The notes: generated by a model from the sequence alone, not told the origin. 64,000 nucleotides of DNA from Corynebacterium suicordis DSM 45110 (GCF_015351405.1 NZ_JADKMY010000001.1:1178001-1242000), one strand, 5' to 3'. Counted from the first letter of the stretch, positions 29,860 through 40,444 are shown. A program made the numbers and translations.

Positions 29860-32800
29860 ATGCCACGTCGTGAAGACATCAAGCACGTACTCGTGATCGG
29901 TTCCGGCCCCATCGTCATCGGCCAGGCCTGTGAGTTCGATTACTCCGGCACCCAAGCCTGCCGCGTGCTCAAGGAGGAGGGACTGCGCGTTTCCCTCATC
30001 AACTCCAACCCCGCCACCATCATGACGGACCCTGAGTTCGCTGATCACACCTACATCGAGCCCATTCAGCCGCAGTACATCGAGAAGATCTTTGCCACTG
30101 AGGAAGCTGCTGGCCACAAGGTGGATGCCGTGCTGGCAACCCTGGGTGGACAGACCGCGCTGAACGCAGCCATCCAGCTGGATCGCCTCGGCATCCTGGA
30201 CAAGTATGGCGTGGAGCTGATTGGCGCAGATATCGATGCCATCGAGCGCGGCGAGGATCGCCAGAAGTTCAAGGACATCGTGGCCAAGATCGGCGGCTCC
30301 TCCGCCCGTTCTGCCGTCTGTCACAACATGGATGAGGTGCGCGCCACCGTTGCTGAGCTGGGTCTTCCCGTGGTGGTCCGCCCTTCCTTCACCATGGGTG
30401 GCCTGGGTTCCGGTCTTGCGTACAACGACGCCGACCTGGAGCGCATCGCCGGTGGCGGACTGGCTGCTTCTCCCGAGGCCAACGTGCTCATCGAAGAATC
30501 CATCCTCGGATGGAAGGAATTCGAGCTGGAGTTGATGCGCGACAGCAAGGACAACGTGGTGGTTGTCTGTTCCATTGAGAACGTGGATGCGCTGGGCGTG
30601 CACACCGGTGATTCTGTGACCGTGGCACCTTCCATGACGCTGACGGACCGCGAGTTCCAGATCATGCGTGACCAGGGCATCGACATCCTCCGCGAGGTGG
30701 GTGTGGAAACCGGTGGTTGTAACATCCAGTTCGCCATCAACCCTGATGACGGCCGCCTCATCACCATCGAGATGAACCCGCGCGTGTCCCGTTCTTCCGC
30801 GCTGGCTTCCAAGGCCACCGGTTTCCCGATCGCCAAGCTGGCAGCGAAGCTGGCCATTGGTTACACCTTGGATGAGGTGCGCAATGACATCACCGAGGTC
30901 ACCCCGGCGGCCTTCGAGCCGACGCTGGACTACGTGATCGTCAAGGCTCCTCGCTTTGCTTTCGAGAAGTTCCCCGGTGCTGATGACACGCTGACCACCA
31001 CCATGAAGTCCGTGGGCGAAGCGATGGCCATTGGCCGCAACTACATCACCGGTCTGAACAAGGTGATGCGTTCCCTGGAAACCAAGCAGTCCGGATTCTG
31101 GACCTTCTCCGATGAGGCTTTCGCCGGAGATCGCGCCACCGACAAGGATGCCGTGCTGGAAGATCTGAAGCGCCCCACTGAGGGACGCATGTACGACGTG
31201 GAGCTGGCTCTGCGCCTGGGCGCCACCATCGATGAGGTCTACGAAGCCTCCAAGATCGACCCTTGGTTCCTTGAGGAAGTTCAGGCACTGGTGGATTTCC
31301 GCACCGTGCTGGAGAACGCACCAGTCCTGGATGAGGATCTGCTGCGCGAAGCCAAGTACCTGGGCTTGTCCGATCGCCAGATCGCAGCCCTGCGCCCAGA
31401 GCTGGCAGGGGAAACCGGCGTGCGCTCCCTGCGCTGGTCCCTGGGTGTCCGCCCAGTATTCAAGACCGTGGATACCTGTGCTGCGGAGTTCGAGGCAAAG
31501 ACCCCGTACCACTACTCCTCTTATGAGCTGGATCCCGCAGCTGAGACCGAAGTTCTCCCGCAGACGGAGAAGAAGAAGGTGCTCATCCTGGGCTCCGGCC
31601 CAAACCGTATTGGCCAGGGCATCGAGTTCGATTACTCCTGTGTGCATGCAGCGCTCGAGCTCTCCCGCGTGGGCTATGAGACCGTCATGGTCAACTGCAA
31701 CCCGGAGACCGTCTCCACGGACTACGACACCGCGGACCGCCTCTACTTTGAGCCGCTGACCTTCGAAGACGTGATGGAGGTCTACCACGCTGAAGCTGAG
31801 TCCGGTGAGATCGCTGGAGTGATCGTGCAGCTGGGCGGACAGACCCCGTTGGGCCTGGCACAGCAGCTAGCCGATGCCGGAGTGCCCGTGGTGGGTACCT
31901 CACCAGAGGCCATCAACTTGGCCGAGGATCGCGGTGAGTTCGGCAAGGTTCTGGAGCGTGCGGAACTCCCCGCTCCTGCCTACGGCACCGCAACGACATT
32001 CGCGGAAGCGCGCGATGTGGCGTCGAACATCGGTTACCCCGTGCTGGTGCGCCCTTCCTATGTTCTGGGCGGACGCGGCATGGAGATTGTCTACGATGAG
32101 CCTTCCTTGGAGGACTACATCGCCCGTGCCACCGAGATCACCGATGATCACCCCGTGCTGGTGGACCGATTCCTGGATTCCGCCATTGAGATCGACGTGG
32201 ATGCGCTGTGCGATGGCGAGGACGTCTTCCTGGCCGGAGTCATGGAGCACATTGAGGAAGCCGGCATTCACTCGGGAGACTCCGCTTGTGCATTGCCTCC
32301 GATGACGCTCGGCCCCGAGGACATCGAGAACGTGCGACGCTCCACCAAGGCGCTGGCTCACGGCATTGGCGTGAAGGGCCTGATGAACGTGCAGTTCGCG
32401 CTGAAGGATGACATTCTCTACGTCATCGAAGCCAACCCGCGCGCCTCCCGCACCGTGCCATTCGTGTCCAAGGCCACGGGCGTGGGACTGGCCAAGGCTG
32501 CCTCCCGCATCATGCTGGGCAGCAGCATCGCTGACCTTCAGGCCGAGGGTATGATTCCTACCGATCGCGATGGCGGCTCCCTGCCAATGGGCCACGTGAT
32601 TGCGGTGAAGGAAGCAGTGATGCCGTTCAACCGCTTCCGCAGCCCAGAGGGCAAGGTGCTGGATTCTCTGCTCAGCCCAGAGATGAAGTCCACCGGTGAG
32701 GTCATGGGTCTGGATTCAGACTTCGGCACCGCCTTCGCGAAGTCTCAGGAGGGTGCGTTTGGTTCGCTGCCTACCTCCGGCACAGTGTTCGTCTCCGTGG

Positions 32801-33198
32801 CCAACCGCGACAAGCGCACCCTGATGCTGCCGATCATGCGCCTGGCTGACCTGGGATTCTCCATCCTGGCCACCGCCGGTACCGCACAGATGCTGCAGCG
32901 CAATGGCGTGGAGTGCGAAGTGGTGGCGAAGCTCTCGCAGGTCAACGATGACAACGAGAGCACCGCGACCCGCTCTGTGGTGGATTACATCAACGAAGGT
33001 GCAATCGACCTCATCCTCAACACCCCAGCAGGTTCTGCGGGCGCCCGCCACGATGGCTATGACATCCGCGCGGCAGCCGTGAACATGAACGTCCCAGCCA
33101 TCACCACGGTGCAGGGCTGCGTGGCCGCGGTACAGGGAATCGCCGCCCTCCAGGGTGCCGAGACCACCGTGCGTGCCATCCAGGACATCAAGCACTAG
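29860..33198 (+). CDS. carB: Carbamoyl-phosphate synthase, large subunit
   Basis: This 1112-residue subunit has the two homologous ATP-grasp synthetase halves (about 1-400 and 570-940), each opening with the GSGPxxIGQ loop, an oligomerisation domain between them (about 400-550), and a C-terminal MGS-like allosteric domain (about 945-1112). It makes carbamoyl phosphate from bicarbonate, ammonia and two ATP for both pyrimidines and arginine. TAGGAG precedes the ATG. A weaker motif copy (TGGCGTCGAACAT) lies at 32018-32030. Confidence 0.98.
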   Translation: MPRREDIKHVLVIGSGPIVIGQACEFDYSGTQACRVLKEEGLRVSLINSNPATIMTDPEFADHTYIEPIQPQYIEKIFATEEAAGHKVDAVLATLGGQTALNAAIQLDRLGILDKYGVELIGADIDAIERGEDRQKFKDIVAKIGGSSARSAVCHNMDEVRATVAELGLPVVVRPSFTMGGLGSGLAYNDADLERIAGGGLAASPEANVLIEESILGWKEFELELMRDSKDNVVVVCSIENVDALGVHTGDSVTVAPSMTLTDREFQIMRDQGIDILREVGVETGGCNIQFAINPDDGRLITIEMNPRVSRSSALASKATGFPIAKLAAKLAIGYTLDEVRNDITEVTPAAFEPTLDYVIVKAPRFAFEKFPGADDTLTTTMKSVGEAMAIGRNYITGLNKVMRSLETKQSGFWTFSDEAFAGDRATDKDAVLEDLKRPTEGRMYDVELALRLGATIDEVYEASKIDPWFLEEVQALVDFRTVLENAPVLDEDLLREAKYLGLSDRQIAALRPELAGETGVRSLRWSLGVRPVFKTVDTCAAEFEAKTPYHYSSYELDPAAETEVLPQTEKKKVLILGSGPNRIGQGIEFDYSCVHAALELSRVGYETVMVNCNPETVSTDYDTADRLYFEPLTFEDVMEVYHAEAESGEIAGVIVQLGGQTPLGLAQQLADAGVPVVGTSPEAINLAEDRGEFGKVLERAELPAPAYGTATTFAEARDVASNIGYPVLVRPSYVLGGRGMEIVYDEPSLEDYIARATEITDDHPVLVDRFLDSAIEIDVDALCDGEDVFLAGVMEHIEEAGIHSGDSACALPPMTLGPEDIENVRRSTKALAHGIGVKGLMNVQFALKDDILYVIEANPRASRTVPFVSKATGVGLAKAASRIMLGSSIADLQAEGMIPTDRDGGSLPMGHVIAVKEAVMPFNRFRSPEGKVLDSLLSPEMKSTGEVMGLDSDFGTAFAKSQEGAFGSLPTSGTVFVSVANRDKRTLMLPIMRLADLGFSILATAGTAQMLQRNGVECEVVAKLSQVNDDNESTATRSVVDYINEGAIDLILNTPAGSAGARHDGYDIRAAAVNMNVPAITTVQGCVAAVQGIAALQGAETTVRAIQDIKH

Positions 33199-33209
33199 GA
33201 CGGGCAATC

Positions 33210-34058
33210 ATGGCACAGCAAACTGACGGCACCTTCGGCGAGCGCTTCGTGGAACGCGCCCGCACCTTTGGCCCAGTGTGCGTGGGTATCGATCCTCACG
33301 CACAGTTGATGCAGGACTGGGGCTTGGAGGGCAGCGTGGCTGGCCTGCGGGAGTTCACTTCCCGCTGCGTGGATGCGTTCATCGATTCCGCGTGTGTGGT
33401 CAAGCCCCAGGTCGCGTTCTATGAGCGTTTCGGCTCCGCAGGTTTTGCCGTGCTCGAGGAGGCAATTTCCTCCCTGCGTGCAGCCGGCGTGTTGGTAGTT
33501 GCCGACGCCAAGAGGGGGGACATCGGATCCACCATGGCGGGCTACGCCTCCGCGTGGTTGGACGAGAGCTCTCCGCTGTGCGCGGACGCGGTCACGGTGT
33601 CCCCGTGGCTCGGGTTTGGTTCGCTGGAGCCCGTCATTGAGGTGGGTGAGCGAAACAACCGCGGTGTGATCGTGCTGGCCGCCACGTCCAACCCAGAAGC
33701 TCCCTCGGTGCAGCTTGCACGCACCAGCGGGGGAGAAGCGGGAGAAAGCGTGACGTTGGCGCAGGACATCGTCAACCGCGTTGCGGAGCGAAATGCCCGC
33801 CACTCCGGGCCGGGAAATCTCGGCGTGGTGGTGGGAGCTACCGTGGATAGCCCACCGGACCTCAGCGAGGTGTCCGGCATGATCCTCATGCCCGGAGTGG
33901 GTGCCCAGGGCGGAACCATGGATGATGTGAAGCGAATTGCCCGGGGATCACTGGATCTGGTGAGCCCGAATGTCTCCCGCGGGGTGCTGAAATCCGGTCC
34001 GACCGTGGAGGGGCTGCGCAGCACATTATTGGAAATCCGCGAGAGTTATTTGAAATAG
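33210..34058 (+). CDS. pyrF: Orotidine 5'-phosphate decarboxylase (type 2)
   Basis: This 282-residue enzyme makes UMP. The catalytic Lys-Asp network is in VVADAKRGDIGSTM near 93-107; CVGIDPHAQLMQDWG and VKPQVAFYERFGSAG are typical of the longer actinobacterial (type 2) form. It closes the pyr operon, 11 nt after carB. AGGACGGG serves as ribosome binding site. Confidence 0.96.
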   Translation: MAQQTDGTFGERFVERARTFGPVCVGIDPHAQLMQDWGLEGSVAGLREFTSRCVDAFIDSACVVKPQVAFYERFGSAGFAVLEEAISSLRAAGVLVVADAKRGDIGSTMAGYASAWLDESSPLCADAVTVSPWLGFGSLEPVIEVGERNNRGVIVLAATSNPEAPSVQLARTSGGEAGESVTLAQDIVNRVAERNARHSGPGNLGVVVGATVDSPPDLSEVSGMILMPGVGAQGGTMDDVKRIARGSLDLVSPNVSRGVLKSGPTVEGLRSTLLEIRESYLK

Positions 34059-34074
34059 CCCAGCTCACTAGTGG

Positions 34075-34080
34075 TAAGAT
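34075..34080 (+). promoter_or_regulatory. Extended -10 TGGTAAGAT after pyrF
   Basis: TAAGAT with an upstream TGn lies 16 nt after the pyrF stop. It would start a transcript near 34087, giving mihF a long leader of about 258 nt. Confidence 0.35.
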
Positions 34081-34171
34081 TTCCGGCGATAGGGCTGTTC
34101 AGCAATCCGCAAAGCCGAAGATCGCGCCTCGTGAGCCTGCGCCGTTTTTCACCTTCACAGGGGAAATGCGT

Positions 34172-34256
34172 GCCGGATCGAGAAGGCCGGCTGCGTTTGC
34201 TTCGGGTACTGGCAATGCAGATTTTCTCTACACATCGTGTAAGTTCGTCTGCATTG
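34172..34256 (+). other. Structured intergenic region between pyrF and mihF
   Basis: The 286-nt gap has no reading frame I would call. It holds a small hairpin (GCCGG 34172-34176 with CCGGC 34187-34191) and a larger one: CAATGCAGA (34213-34221) pairs perfectly with TCTGCATTG (34248-34256), and inside it TACAC (34229-34233) pairs with GTGTA (34237-34241). It could be the pyr operon terminator, the structured leader of mihF, or a small RNA. There is no strong T-run after either stem. Confidence 0.45.
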
Positions 34257-34344
34257 TTGCCTTAGTCCGTGAAGGAATTCGCGCAACACCCTAGACGTCA
34301 ATACGTACTTTTTTAACCGACTAGAACCTACAACGGAGGATCCC

Positions 34345-34665
34345 GTGGCACTTCCCCAGTTGACCCCGGAGCAGCGTGCAGATGCGCTCAAGAAGGCAGC
34401 AGAGGCCCGTAAGGCACGTGCAGAACTGCGCGAAAAGCTCAAGCGAGGCGGCACTGACCTCAAGCAGGTGCTCAAGGATGCTGAGACCGACCCGATTCTG
34501 GGCAAGATGAAGGTTTCCGCTTTGCTCGTGTCCTTGCCAAAGGTGGGCAAGGTCAAGGCAGAAGAGATCATGACTCAGCTGGAAATCGCTCCAACCCGCC
34601 GTCTGCGCGGACTGGGCGATCGTCAGCGCCGTGCGCTTCTGGAGCACTTCGGCTTCGAGGAGTAA
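34345..34665 (+). CDS. mihF: Actinobacterial integration host factor
   Basis: This 106-residue basic DNA-binding protein is the actinobacterial IHF (mIHF), unrelated in fold to the alpha/beta IHF of proteobacteria. The helical N-terminus ([25 protein letters not shown]) is followed by the helix-two-turn-helix DNA-binding region with the landmark [16 protein letters not shown] and [18 protein letters not shown]. It compacts DNA and supports phage integration. GTG 34345 has CGGAGGA upstream. gmk follows immediately. Confidence 0.95.
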   Translation: MALPQLTPEQRADALKKAAEARKARAELREKLKRGGTDLKQVLKDAETDPILGKMKVSALLVSLPKVGKVKAEEIMTQLEIAPTRRLRGLGDRQRRALLEHFGFEE

Positions 34666-34669
34666 ATCG

Positions 34670-35242
34670 GTGACCAACGGCACGTCTGATGGGAGGGTCG
34701 TGGTTCTCGCCGGGCCGTCCGCGGTAGGTAAATCTACCGTGGTCTCGGAACTGCGGAAAACAGTACCCAACCTGTTTTTCAGTGTGTCAATGACCACCCG
34801 TGATCCACGGCCAGGTGAGGTAGATGGTCAGGATTACATCTACGTCACCAGGGATGACTTCCAGCGGGCTATCGATAGCTCCAAGATGCTGGAATGGGCG
34901 GAGATCCACGGAGGCTTACAGCTTTCGGGGACTCCGCGCATTCCCGTTGAAGAGGCTGTTTCCGCTGGTCGGCCCGTGCTCATCGAGGTAGACCTCGAGG
35001 GCGCGCGCAACATCAAGCAGCTCATGCCCCACGTCGAGTTGGTGTTTCTTGCACCACCTTCGTGGGATATTTTGGTGGACCGGCTGACCGGCCGGGGCAC
35101 CGAAAGCCAAGAAGTTATTGATAGGCGTCTGGAAACTGCGCGTGTTGAGATGGCTTCTCAGGATGAGTTCGATACCGTGGTGGTTAACGACGACCTCAAC
35201 AAAGCGGTAAACCGGCTCGCGGATATTCTCCAAGGCCAGTAG
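34670..35242 (+). CDS. gmk: Guanylate kinase
   Basis: This 190-residue enzyme phosphorylates GMP to GDP. It starts at GTG 34670, 4 nt after the mihF stop, with GAGGAG (34657-34662) within the mihF end. Walker [12 protein letters not shown] is near residues 13-23; the GMP-binding [18 protein letters not shown] follows. A frame-open extension upstream to 34631 overlaps mihF and is rejected. Confidence 0.96.
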   Translation: MTNGTSDGRVVVLAGPSAVGKSTVVSELRKTVPNLFFSVSMTTRDPRPGEVDGQDYIYVTRDDFQRAIDSSKMLEWAEIHGGLQLSGTPRIPVEEAVSAGRPVLIEVDLEGARNIKQLMPHVELVFLAPPSWDILVDRLTGRGTESQEVIDRRLETARVEMASQDEFDTVVVNDDLNKAVNRLADILQGQ

Positions 35243-35305
35243 TTACTGCGTGCCTCCCAGCTTGGGAGACACATAACCAATTAATGAATACAGAAGGTGT
35301 ATAAC

Positions 35306-35587
35306 GTGGAAAACCAGGATGTGAACTCGAACGAGACTGTGTTCGATCCACCGGTTGGCATCACCAATCCGCCCATCGATGAGCTCCTGACCAAGGTTTC
35401 CTCGAAGTACGCACTGGTGATTTTCGCTGCCAAGCGTGCGCGGCAGATCAACGATTACTTCCAGACTCTCGATGAGGGCGTCTTCGAATTCGTTGGGCCT
35501 CTGGTAACCCCAGATGTTCAGGAGAAGCCATTGTCTATCGCTCTGCGGGAGATCAATCGCGATCTCTTGGAGCACACCGAGGGATAG
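35306..35587 (+). CDS. rpoZ: RNA polymerase omega subunit
   Basis: This 93-residue subunit helps assemble and stabilise the beta' subunit. It shows [35 protein letters not shown], the actinobacterial omega signature. GTG 35306 has AGAAGG at a good distance; an in-frame GTG at 35297 overlaps that site. It lies between gmk and coaBC, the usual neighbours. Confidence 0.95.
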   Translation: MENQDVNSNETVFDPPVGITNPPIDELLTKVSSKYALVIFAAKRARQINDYFQTLDEGVFEFVGPLVTPDVQEKPLSIALREINRDLLEHTEG

Positions 35588-35593
35588 ACCCGC

Positions 35594-35599
35594 TAGGCT
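35594..35599 (+). promoter_or_regulatory. -10 element TAGGCT, leaderless start of coaBC
   Basis: TAGGCT ends 7 nt before GTG 35607 with no ribosome binding site between. Confidence 0.45.
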
Positions 35600-35606
35600 G
35601 TCCGGT

Positions 35607-36923
35607 GTGATTACTTCAGCAACCGGATCAGCAGCGGACACTTCGCAGCACCAGCCGCTCCGCGTCGTTATCGGCGTAGGGGGCGGCATTGCTGCGTTTA
35701 AGGCCGCTCACCTCGTCCGCTATTTCACCGAGGCAGGCCATCACGTCAACGTGATTCCCACCCGCAGCGCTTTGGAGTTCGTGGGTGCCGCCACCTTTGA
35801 AGCGCTATCCGGTAACCCGGTATCCACCGGGGTTTTTGAGAACGTGGATGAAGTGCAGCATGTCCGGCTTGGCCAGCAAGCTGATCTCATCGTTATCGCC
35901 CCCGCCACCGCAGATCTCCTGGCTCGCCTGGCAATGGGCCGGGCAGATGACCTACTCACTTCCAGTTGCCTGGTGGCCACCTGTCCCATCGTGCTGGCAC
36001 CCGCCATGCACACGGAGATGTGGGACAACGCAGCCACGCGCGCGAACGTACGCACGCTGCGGGAGCGGGGCTTCCATGTCATTGAACCAGCACATGGCCG
36101 ATTGACGGGCAAGGACACCGGTGCGGGTCGATTGCCGGATCCAGAGCACATCGGCAGCTTGGCGCTCAGCGCAATGCGCAACCATGAGCGCGATATCTTC
36201 CGCCAATCTCTGGTGGGCAAGCGCGTGGTGATCTCCGCGGGTGGCACGGAAGAACCCATCGATCCGGTTCGCTTCCTCACCAACGCGTCCTCGGGCCGCC
36301 AGGGTTATGCGCTGGCGGATATCGCCACGCAGCGTGGGGCAGAGGTCACTCTGATTTCCGCGAGCACCGAGGTCTTGCCTGTCCCCAGTGGAGCGAAGGT
36401 AGTGAAGGTTCGCACCGCCATGCAGCTGCAGGAAGCCATGCAGAGGGAATCCGCTCAGGCAGACCTGGTGATCATGGCCGCGGCAGTGGCTGACTACCGG
36501 CCGGAGGCAGTGGCGGCGTCGAAAATGAAGAAGGACGCGGATACGGATCTGAGCACGCTGCACCTGGTGGAGAATCCAGACATCCTGGTGGGGCTGGTGC
36601 AGGCGCGCGAGAACGGGGAGATCCCGCAGCAAACAGTGATTGTCGGTTTCGCCGCGGAGACGGGTGATGAGGACAATTCCCCGCTGGATCACGCCAAGCG
36701 CAAGTTGAAGAAAAAGGGCTGTGACCTGCTGATGTGCAACGCAGTGGGGGAGGGCAAGGTGTTCGGCCAGGAGGATAATGCCGGATGGCTGCTCAATGCC
36801 CGGCGGTCGGAGGGCACCCAGGATGGTGAGCCGGTGATCGTGGAGGTGCCTGCGGGTCCTAAACTCGATGTCGCTGCCCGCATAATTGATGAGGCGGAGA
36901 CGCTTCTCGGCGTGGATATGTGA
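35607..36923 (+). CDS. coaBC: Bifunctional phosphopantothenoylcysteine decarboxylase / phosphopantothenate-cysteine ligase
   Basis: This 438-residue CoA pathway enzyme starts at GTG 35607, placed by a TAGGCT box 7 nt upstream; the frame is open back to 35514 but that part overlaps rpoZ. The N-terminal CoaC flavodoxin-like domain (about 10-190) shows VVIGVGGGIAAFKA, APATADLLARLAMGRADDLL and APAMHTEMWDN. The C-terminal CoaB domain (about 200-438) has VVISAGGTEEPIDPVRFLTNASSG and the Lys-rich KRKLKKKGCDLLMCN. A motif copy (36515-36525) codes for AASKM in the CoaB half. Confidence 0.96.
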   Translation: MITSATGSAADTSQHQPLRVVIGVGGGIAAFKAAHLVRYFTEAGHHVNVIPTRSALEFVGAATFEALSGNPVSTGVFENVDEVQHVRLGQQADLIVIAPATADLLARLAMGRADDLLTSSCLVATCPIVLAPAMHTEMWDNAATRANVRTLRERGFHVIEPAHGRLTGKDTGAGRLPDPEHIGSLALSAMRNHERDIFRQSLVGKRVVISAGGTEEPIDPVRFLTNASSGRQGYALADIATQRGAEVTLISASTEVLPVPSGAKVVKVRTAMQLQEAMQRESAQADLVIMAAAVADYRPEAVAASKMKKDADTDLSTLHLVENPDILVGLVQARENGEIPQQTVIVGFAAETGDEDNSPLDHAKRKLKKKGCDLLMCNAVGEGKVFGQEDNAGWLLNARRSEGTQDGEPVIVEVPAGPKLDVAARIIDEAETLLGVDM

Positions 36924-36929
36924 CAGATA

Positions 36930-36945
36930 TAGACAGCTTGGTCTA
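36930..36945. promoter_or_regulatory. McbR-type operator TAGAC-N6-GTCTA upstream of metK
   Basis: TAGAC at 36930-36934 and GTCTA at 36941-36945 form a perfect copy of the site recognised by McbR, the S-adenosylhomocysteine-responsive TetR-family repressor of sulfur and methionine genes in Corynebacterium glutamicum. metK belongs to that regulon. The site lies about 83 nt before the metK start. Confidence 0.85.
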
Positions 36946-37027
36946 GGATCAAAACAATCCCCGCTGCGCCAGACCAGAATTAGCCGATTAACAGCGATAC
37001 GCACCTCAAAATAGAAGAAGGTCCCCA

Positions 37028-38254
37028 TTGTCTTTGCGACTATTCACCAGCGAGTCCGTCACCGAAGGGCACCCGGACAAGATCTGCGATGCCATCTCTG
37101 ACTCCATCCTGGACGCGCTCCTGGAGAGAGATCCAGAATCCCGCGTAGCCGTGGAAACGGTAGTCACCACCGGATTAGTGCAGGTAGTGGGCGAGGTGCG
37201 CACCCGCGCGTACGTGGAAATCCCGCAGATCGTGCGCAACACCCTGACGCGCATTGGCTTCACCAGCTCTGACATGGGATTTGACGGCAAGACCTGTGGC
37301 GTGAGCGTATCCATCGGCGAGCAGTCCCCGGAGATCGGCGCTGGCGTAGATACCGCGATCGAGCATCGCGAGGATTCCACCGGCTCTCTGGATGCGGATG
37401 ATCAACTCGGCGCGGGCGATCAGGGTCTCATGTTCGGTTATGCCACCAATGAGACCGCAGAGCTCATGCCCCTGCCGATCTCCCTGGCACACCGCTTGGC
37501 CCGCCGGCTCACCGAGGTGCGCAACGCAAATATCGTCCCCGGCCTGCGCCCGGATGGCAAGACCCAGGTGACCTTCGCTTATGACGAAAACAACAAGCCC
37601 GTGAAGCTGGATACCGTGGTCATTTCAACCCAGCACGATGAGTCCTGGGTGGGCGAGGCTCAGCGGCAGAGCTTGGCTGCTTCCCTCAAGCACCACGTGC
37701 TGGATCACTGCGTGGCAGAAGCTGGCCTGCAGCACCTCATGCACACCGATGTGAACCTCCTGGTCAACCCTTCGGGTTCCTTCGTGCTGGGCGGCCCAAT
37801 GGGAGATGCTGGCCTGACCGGCCGAAAGATCATCGTGGATACGTACGGCGGCATGGCTCGTCACGGCGGCGGCGCATTCTCCGGCAAGGATCCCTCCAAG
37901 GTGGACCGCTCGGGCGCATACGCGATGCGCTGGGTGGCCAAGAACATCGTTGCTGCCGGTCTTGCTGAGCAGGCCGAGGTGCAGATCGCGTACGCCATCG
38001 GCCGCGCAAACCCCGTGGGACTCTACGTGGATACCCATGGCTCTTCGGCGGCGGATCTCACCGATGAGCAGATCCAGGAAGCCGTGCTGCAGGTCTTCGA
38101 TTTGCGACCCACCGCGATCCTGCGCGAGCTCGATCTCAAGCGCCCCATTTACGCGCAAACCGCAGCCTACGGCCACTTCGGGCGCACCGACCTCGATCTG
38201 CCATGGGAGCGCGTGAACCGCGTTGATGAGCTGAAGGCCGCCCTCGGACGCTAA
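37028..38254 (+). CDS. metK: S-adenosylmethionine synthetase
   Basis: This 408-residue enzyme makes SAM from methionine and ATP. The start is TTG 37028, behind AGAAGAAGG. It opens with [33 protein letters not shown] and the [19 protein letters not shown] stretch are the family signatures. An McbR operator upstream predicts repression when methyl-cycle intermediates are low or methionine is plentiful. The 104-nt upstream region is too short for a SAM riboswitch. Confidence 0.97.
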   Translation: MSLRLFTSESVTEGHPDKICDAISDSILDALLERDPESRVAVETVVTTGLVQVVGEVRTRAYVEIPQIVRNTLTRIGFTSSDMGFDGKTCGVSVSIGEQSPEIGAGVDTAIEHREDSTGSLDADDQLGAGDQGLMFGYATNETAELMPLPISLAHRLARRLTEVRNANIVPGLRPDGKTQVTFAYDENNKPVKLDTVVISTQHDESWVGEAQRQSLAASLKHHVLDHCVAEAGLQHLMHTDVNLLVNPSGSFVLGGPMGDAGLTGRKIIVDTYGGMARHGGGAFSGKDPSKVDRSGAYAMRWVAKNIVAAGLAEQAEVQIAYAIGRANPVGLYVDTHGSSAADLTDEQIQEAVLQVFDLRPTAILRELDLKRPIYAQTAAYGHFGRTDLDLPWERVNRVDELKAALGR

Positions 38255-38267
38255 ATCTCCGCAGGGT

Positions 38268-38273
38268 TAGAAT
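38268..38273 (+). promoter_or_regulatory. -10 element TAGAAT, leaderless start of priA
   Basis: TAGAAT ends 8 nt before GTG 38282 and there is no ribosome binding site in between. Confidence 0.5.
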
Positions 38274-38281
38274 GGTTCCTC

Positions 38282-40444
38282 GTGGATACCCCTCGCCCAA
38301 CAATCGCTGAACCCATCGCCCGGGTTTTGCCTTTGTTGGGCGTGGCTCATTTGGACCGCCTTTTCGATTACTCCATTCCCGCCGCGATGGAGCAGCAGGT
38401 ACGCCCCGGTGTTCGGGTACGCATTCGTTTCGCGGGCCGTTTGGTGGACGCTTTGGTGCGAGAACGACGCCGCACCAGCGAGCACCCCGGTGCACTCAAA
38501 CCCATTGAGCGCGTGATCAGCCCTGATGTGGTCTGTTCTTCCCAGATGTGGGACCTGGTGGACAACCTCGCCATCCGCAGCGCGGGCGTGCGCTCGGATA
38601 TCCTGCGCACCGCCTTGCCCCCTCGCCATGCTTCCGCGGAGAAGTCCGGGCTGTTCGGCGGCGGCAAGTCGTGGGTGGATCTGTATGGCTCTTTGGTCCC
38701 GGTGGAAGAGTTGGCTGGTTCGTCTTTTTCCGACGCCAACTCCGCCCTGACCAACCATCCCTCCGGGCAGGAGTTTGTCTCTTCTGTCTTGCGCGGTGAA
38801 CCCTCGGCCGCGAGCATCCTCACCTTGCCCGGTCAGGATTCCGCGTATCTGGCCGCAGCTCTCGCCGCGGCCACGGTGTGGAATACCTCCGCTGAAATTG
38901 GCGCTACCCAAGTAGCCGAGCAGGGGAGCGCTGCCGATCGTGAAGTGAATGGCGAGGCACTGAACGGCGGGGTGCTGATCGTGGTGCCGAATCAAAAAGA
39001 CGTGGACAGGGTGAGCCAGTATCTGCGCCGGTGGGTATCGGCTGCCCAGATCACGGAGATGACCGCCGCGGAAGGGCCCAGCGCGCGGTATCGACGCTTC
39101 CTCTCCATCCTGCACGGGCAGGCCCGGCTGGTAGTTGGCACGCGCTCGGCTGTATTCTCCCCGGTGCAGAACCTGCGGTTGGTGCTGGTCTTGGGCGAAT
39201 CAGACGATAACCTGGTGGACCCGCGCGCACCATATCTTCACGCGCGCGATGTAGCCCAGTTGCGGGCACAGCGCGAAGGAGCAGCATTCGCCACCATCGG
39301 TGTGCATCGCTGCGCTGAGGTGCAGCAGTGGATTCAAACCGGGCAGTTGCAATCAATCGTTGCGGACCGTGCAGCGGTCAAGGAACACCTCCCGATCATC
39401 CGCGCGTTGGGGGAGACGGATCTGCAGCGCGAGCGTGAAGCGTACGCCCGGGGATCCAGGTTGCCGGCCCTGGCTTTCAGCGCGATCCGCCAGGCTCTGG
39501 ATGCAGGCCATCCGGTGCTGGTCCAAGTTCCGCGTCGCGGGTATGCCCCAGCGCTGTCCTGTGCGAAGTGCCGCAGCGGCGCACGTTGCCGCCACTGCAA
39601 TGGCCCCCTGGAACTACCTGCTTCCGGTGAAACAAGCGTTCCGAGGTGTCGCTGGTGCGGGGCTTCAGCCGGAGTGTTCACGTGCAACACCTGCGGTAAC
39701 CACACCGTGCGAATGTCCGTGGTGGGCCAAGATAGAACCGTGGAAGAGCTGGGAAGAGCATTTCCCGGGGTGCCCATCGTGCCCAGCGGTGGCGAGCAGG
39801 TGCAGCGTTTCGTGGAGGACCGAGCCAGCATCATCGTGGCCACCCCGGGAGCAGAACCTCGAGTGACATCCCGCCCTGATGATGATCCTTCCCAACCCCG
39901 CCTGTTCGGCGCGGCCGTCATGCTCGATCCATGGATCGTGCTGGGTAAAGAAGATCTGCGCGCCGCAGAGAATGCGGTGAAGCAATGGATGCAGGCCATT
40001 TCACTGGTGAAGTCCCACTCTCAGGGAGGGTTAGCGGTCCTTACCGCCGATGCCTCCCTGCCCGCGGTGCAAAAGGTGATCCGCTGGGATCCGGAACGCG
40101 CAGCACAGGCAGAACTCTCACTGCGCGAAGAAGCCCGATTCCCACCCGCAGTCACCGTGGCAGCAGTGGACGGGACCACAGCGAGCATCGAACAACTTCT
40201 GCAGGCCTGTGAGCTGCCGGAATCCGCCGAGAAACTGGGACCCGTGGAACTCCCGCCCGGCGTGCGCTTGCCCGTGGGATTGGATCGAGCAACAGCAGAT
40301 GAGGCCCGGAGAATGATCATCCGCGTACCGCATGAGGATTCGCTTCTCCTCGGAGAAACACTGAAGACCGCCCAGGCGGTTCGCGCCACGCAGAAGAACG
40401 CAGGACCGCTACGGGTGATTTTGAACCCAGTTCGCATCGGCTAA
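38282..40444 (+). CDS. priA: PriA-like primosomal protein N' (probably not a helicase)
   Basis: This 720-residue protein has the PriA 3'-end DNA-binding N-terminus (ARVLPLLGVAHLDRLFDYSIP) and the zinc-binding cysteine cluster CAKCRSGARCRHC ... CRWCGASAGVFTCNTCG near residues 425-475. Where helicases carry GxxGSGKT it has LTLPGQDSAYLAAALA, so Walker A is absent, and no DEAH box is seen. Actinobacterial PriA proteins are generally reported to lack these motifs, so it probably loads the replisome at restarted forks without unwinding. A reverse motif copy lies at 38725-38738 in a low-conservation loop. Confidence 0.88.
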   Translation: MDTPRPTIAEPIARVLPLLGVAHLDRLFDYSIPAAMEQQVRPGVRVRIRFAGRLVDALVRERRRTSEHPGALKPIERVISPDVVCSSQMWDLVDNLAIRSAGVRSDILRTALPPRHASAEKSGLFGGGKSWVDLYGSLVPVEELAGSSFSDANSALTNHPSGQEFVSSVLRGEPSAASILTLPGQDSAYLAAALAAATVWNTSAEIGATQVAEQGSAADREVNGEALNGGVLIVVPNQKDVDRVSQYLRRWVSAAQITEMTAAEGPSARYRRFLSILHGQARLVVGTRSAVFSPVQNLRLVLVLGESDDNLVDPRAPYLHARDVAQLRAQREGAAFATIGVHRCAEVQQWIQTGQLQSIVADRAAVKEHLPIIRALGETDLQREREAYARGSRLPALAFSAIRQALDAGHPVLVQVPRRGYAPALSCAKCRSGARCRHCNGPLELPASGETSVPRCRWCGASAGVFTCNTCGNHTVRMSVVGQDRTVEELGRAFPGVPIVPSGGEQVQRFVEDRASIIVATPGAEPRVTSRPDDDPSQPRLFGAAVMLDPWIVLGKEDLRAAENAVKQWMQAISLVKSHSQGGLAVLTADASLPAVQKVIRWDPERAAQAELSLREEARFPPAVTVAAVDGTTASIEQLLQACELPESAEKLGPVELPPGVRLPVGLDRATADEARRMIIRVPHEDSLLLGETLKTAQAVRATQKNAGPLRVILNPVRIG

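Noticed and set aside
29857..31788. Long open frame on the minus strand opposite carB
   Set aside because: It mirrors the codon pattern of carB, has His/Val/Leu/Gly-rich composition without any family motif, and no start signals. Similar antisense frames at 5562-7559, 9071-10654 and 45524-47464 were rejected for the same reason.
36924..37027. Possible SAM riboswitch before metK
   Set aside because: No multi-helix fold fits in 104 nt and the McbR operator already explains control.
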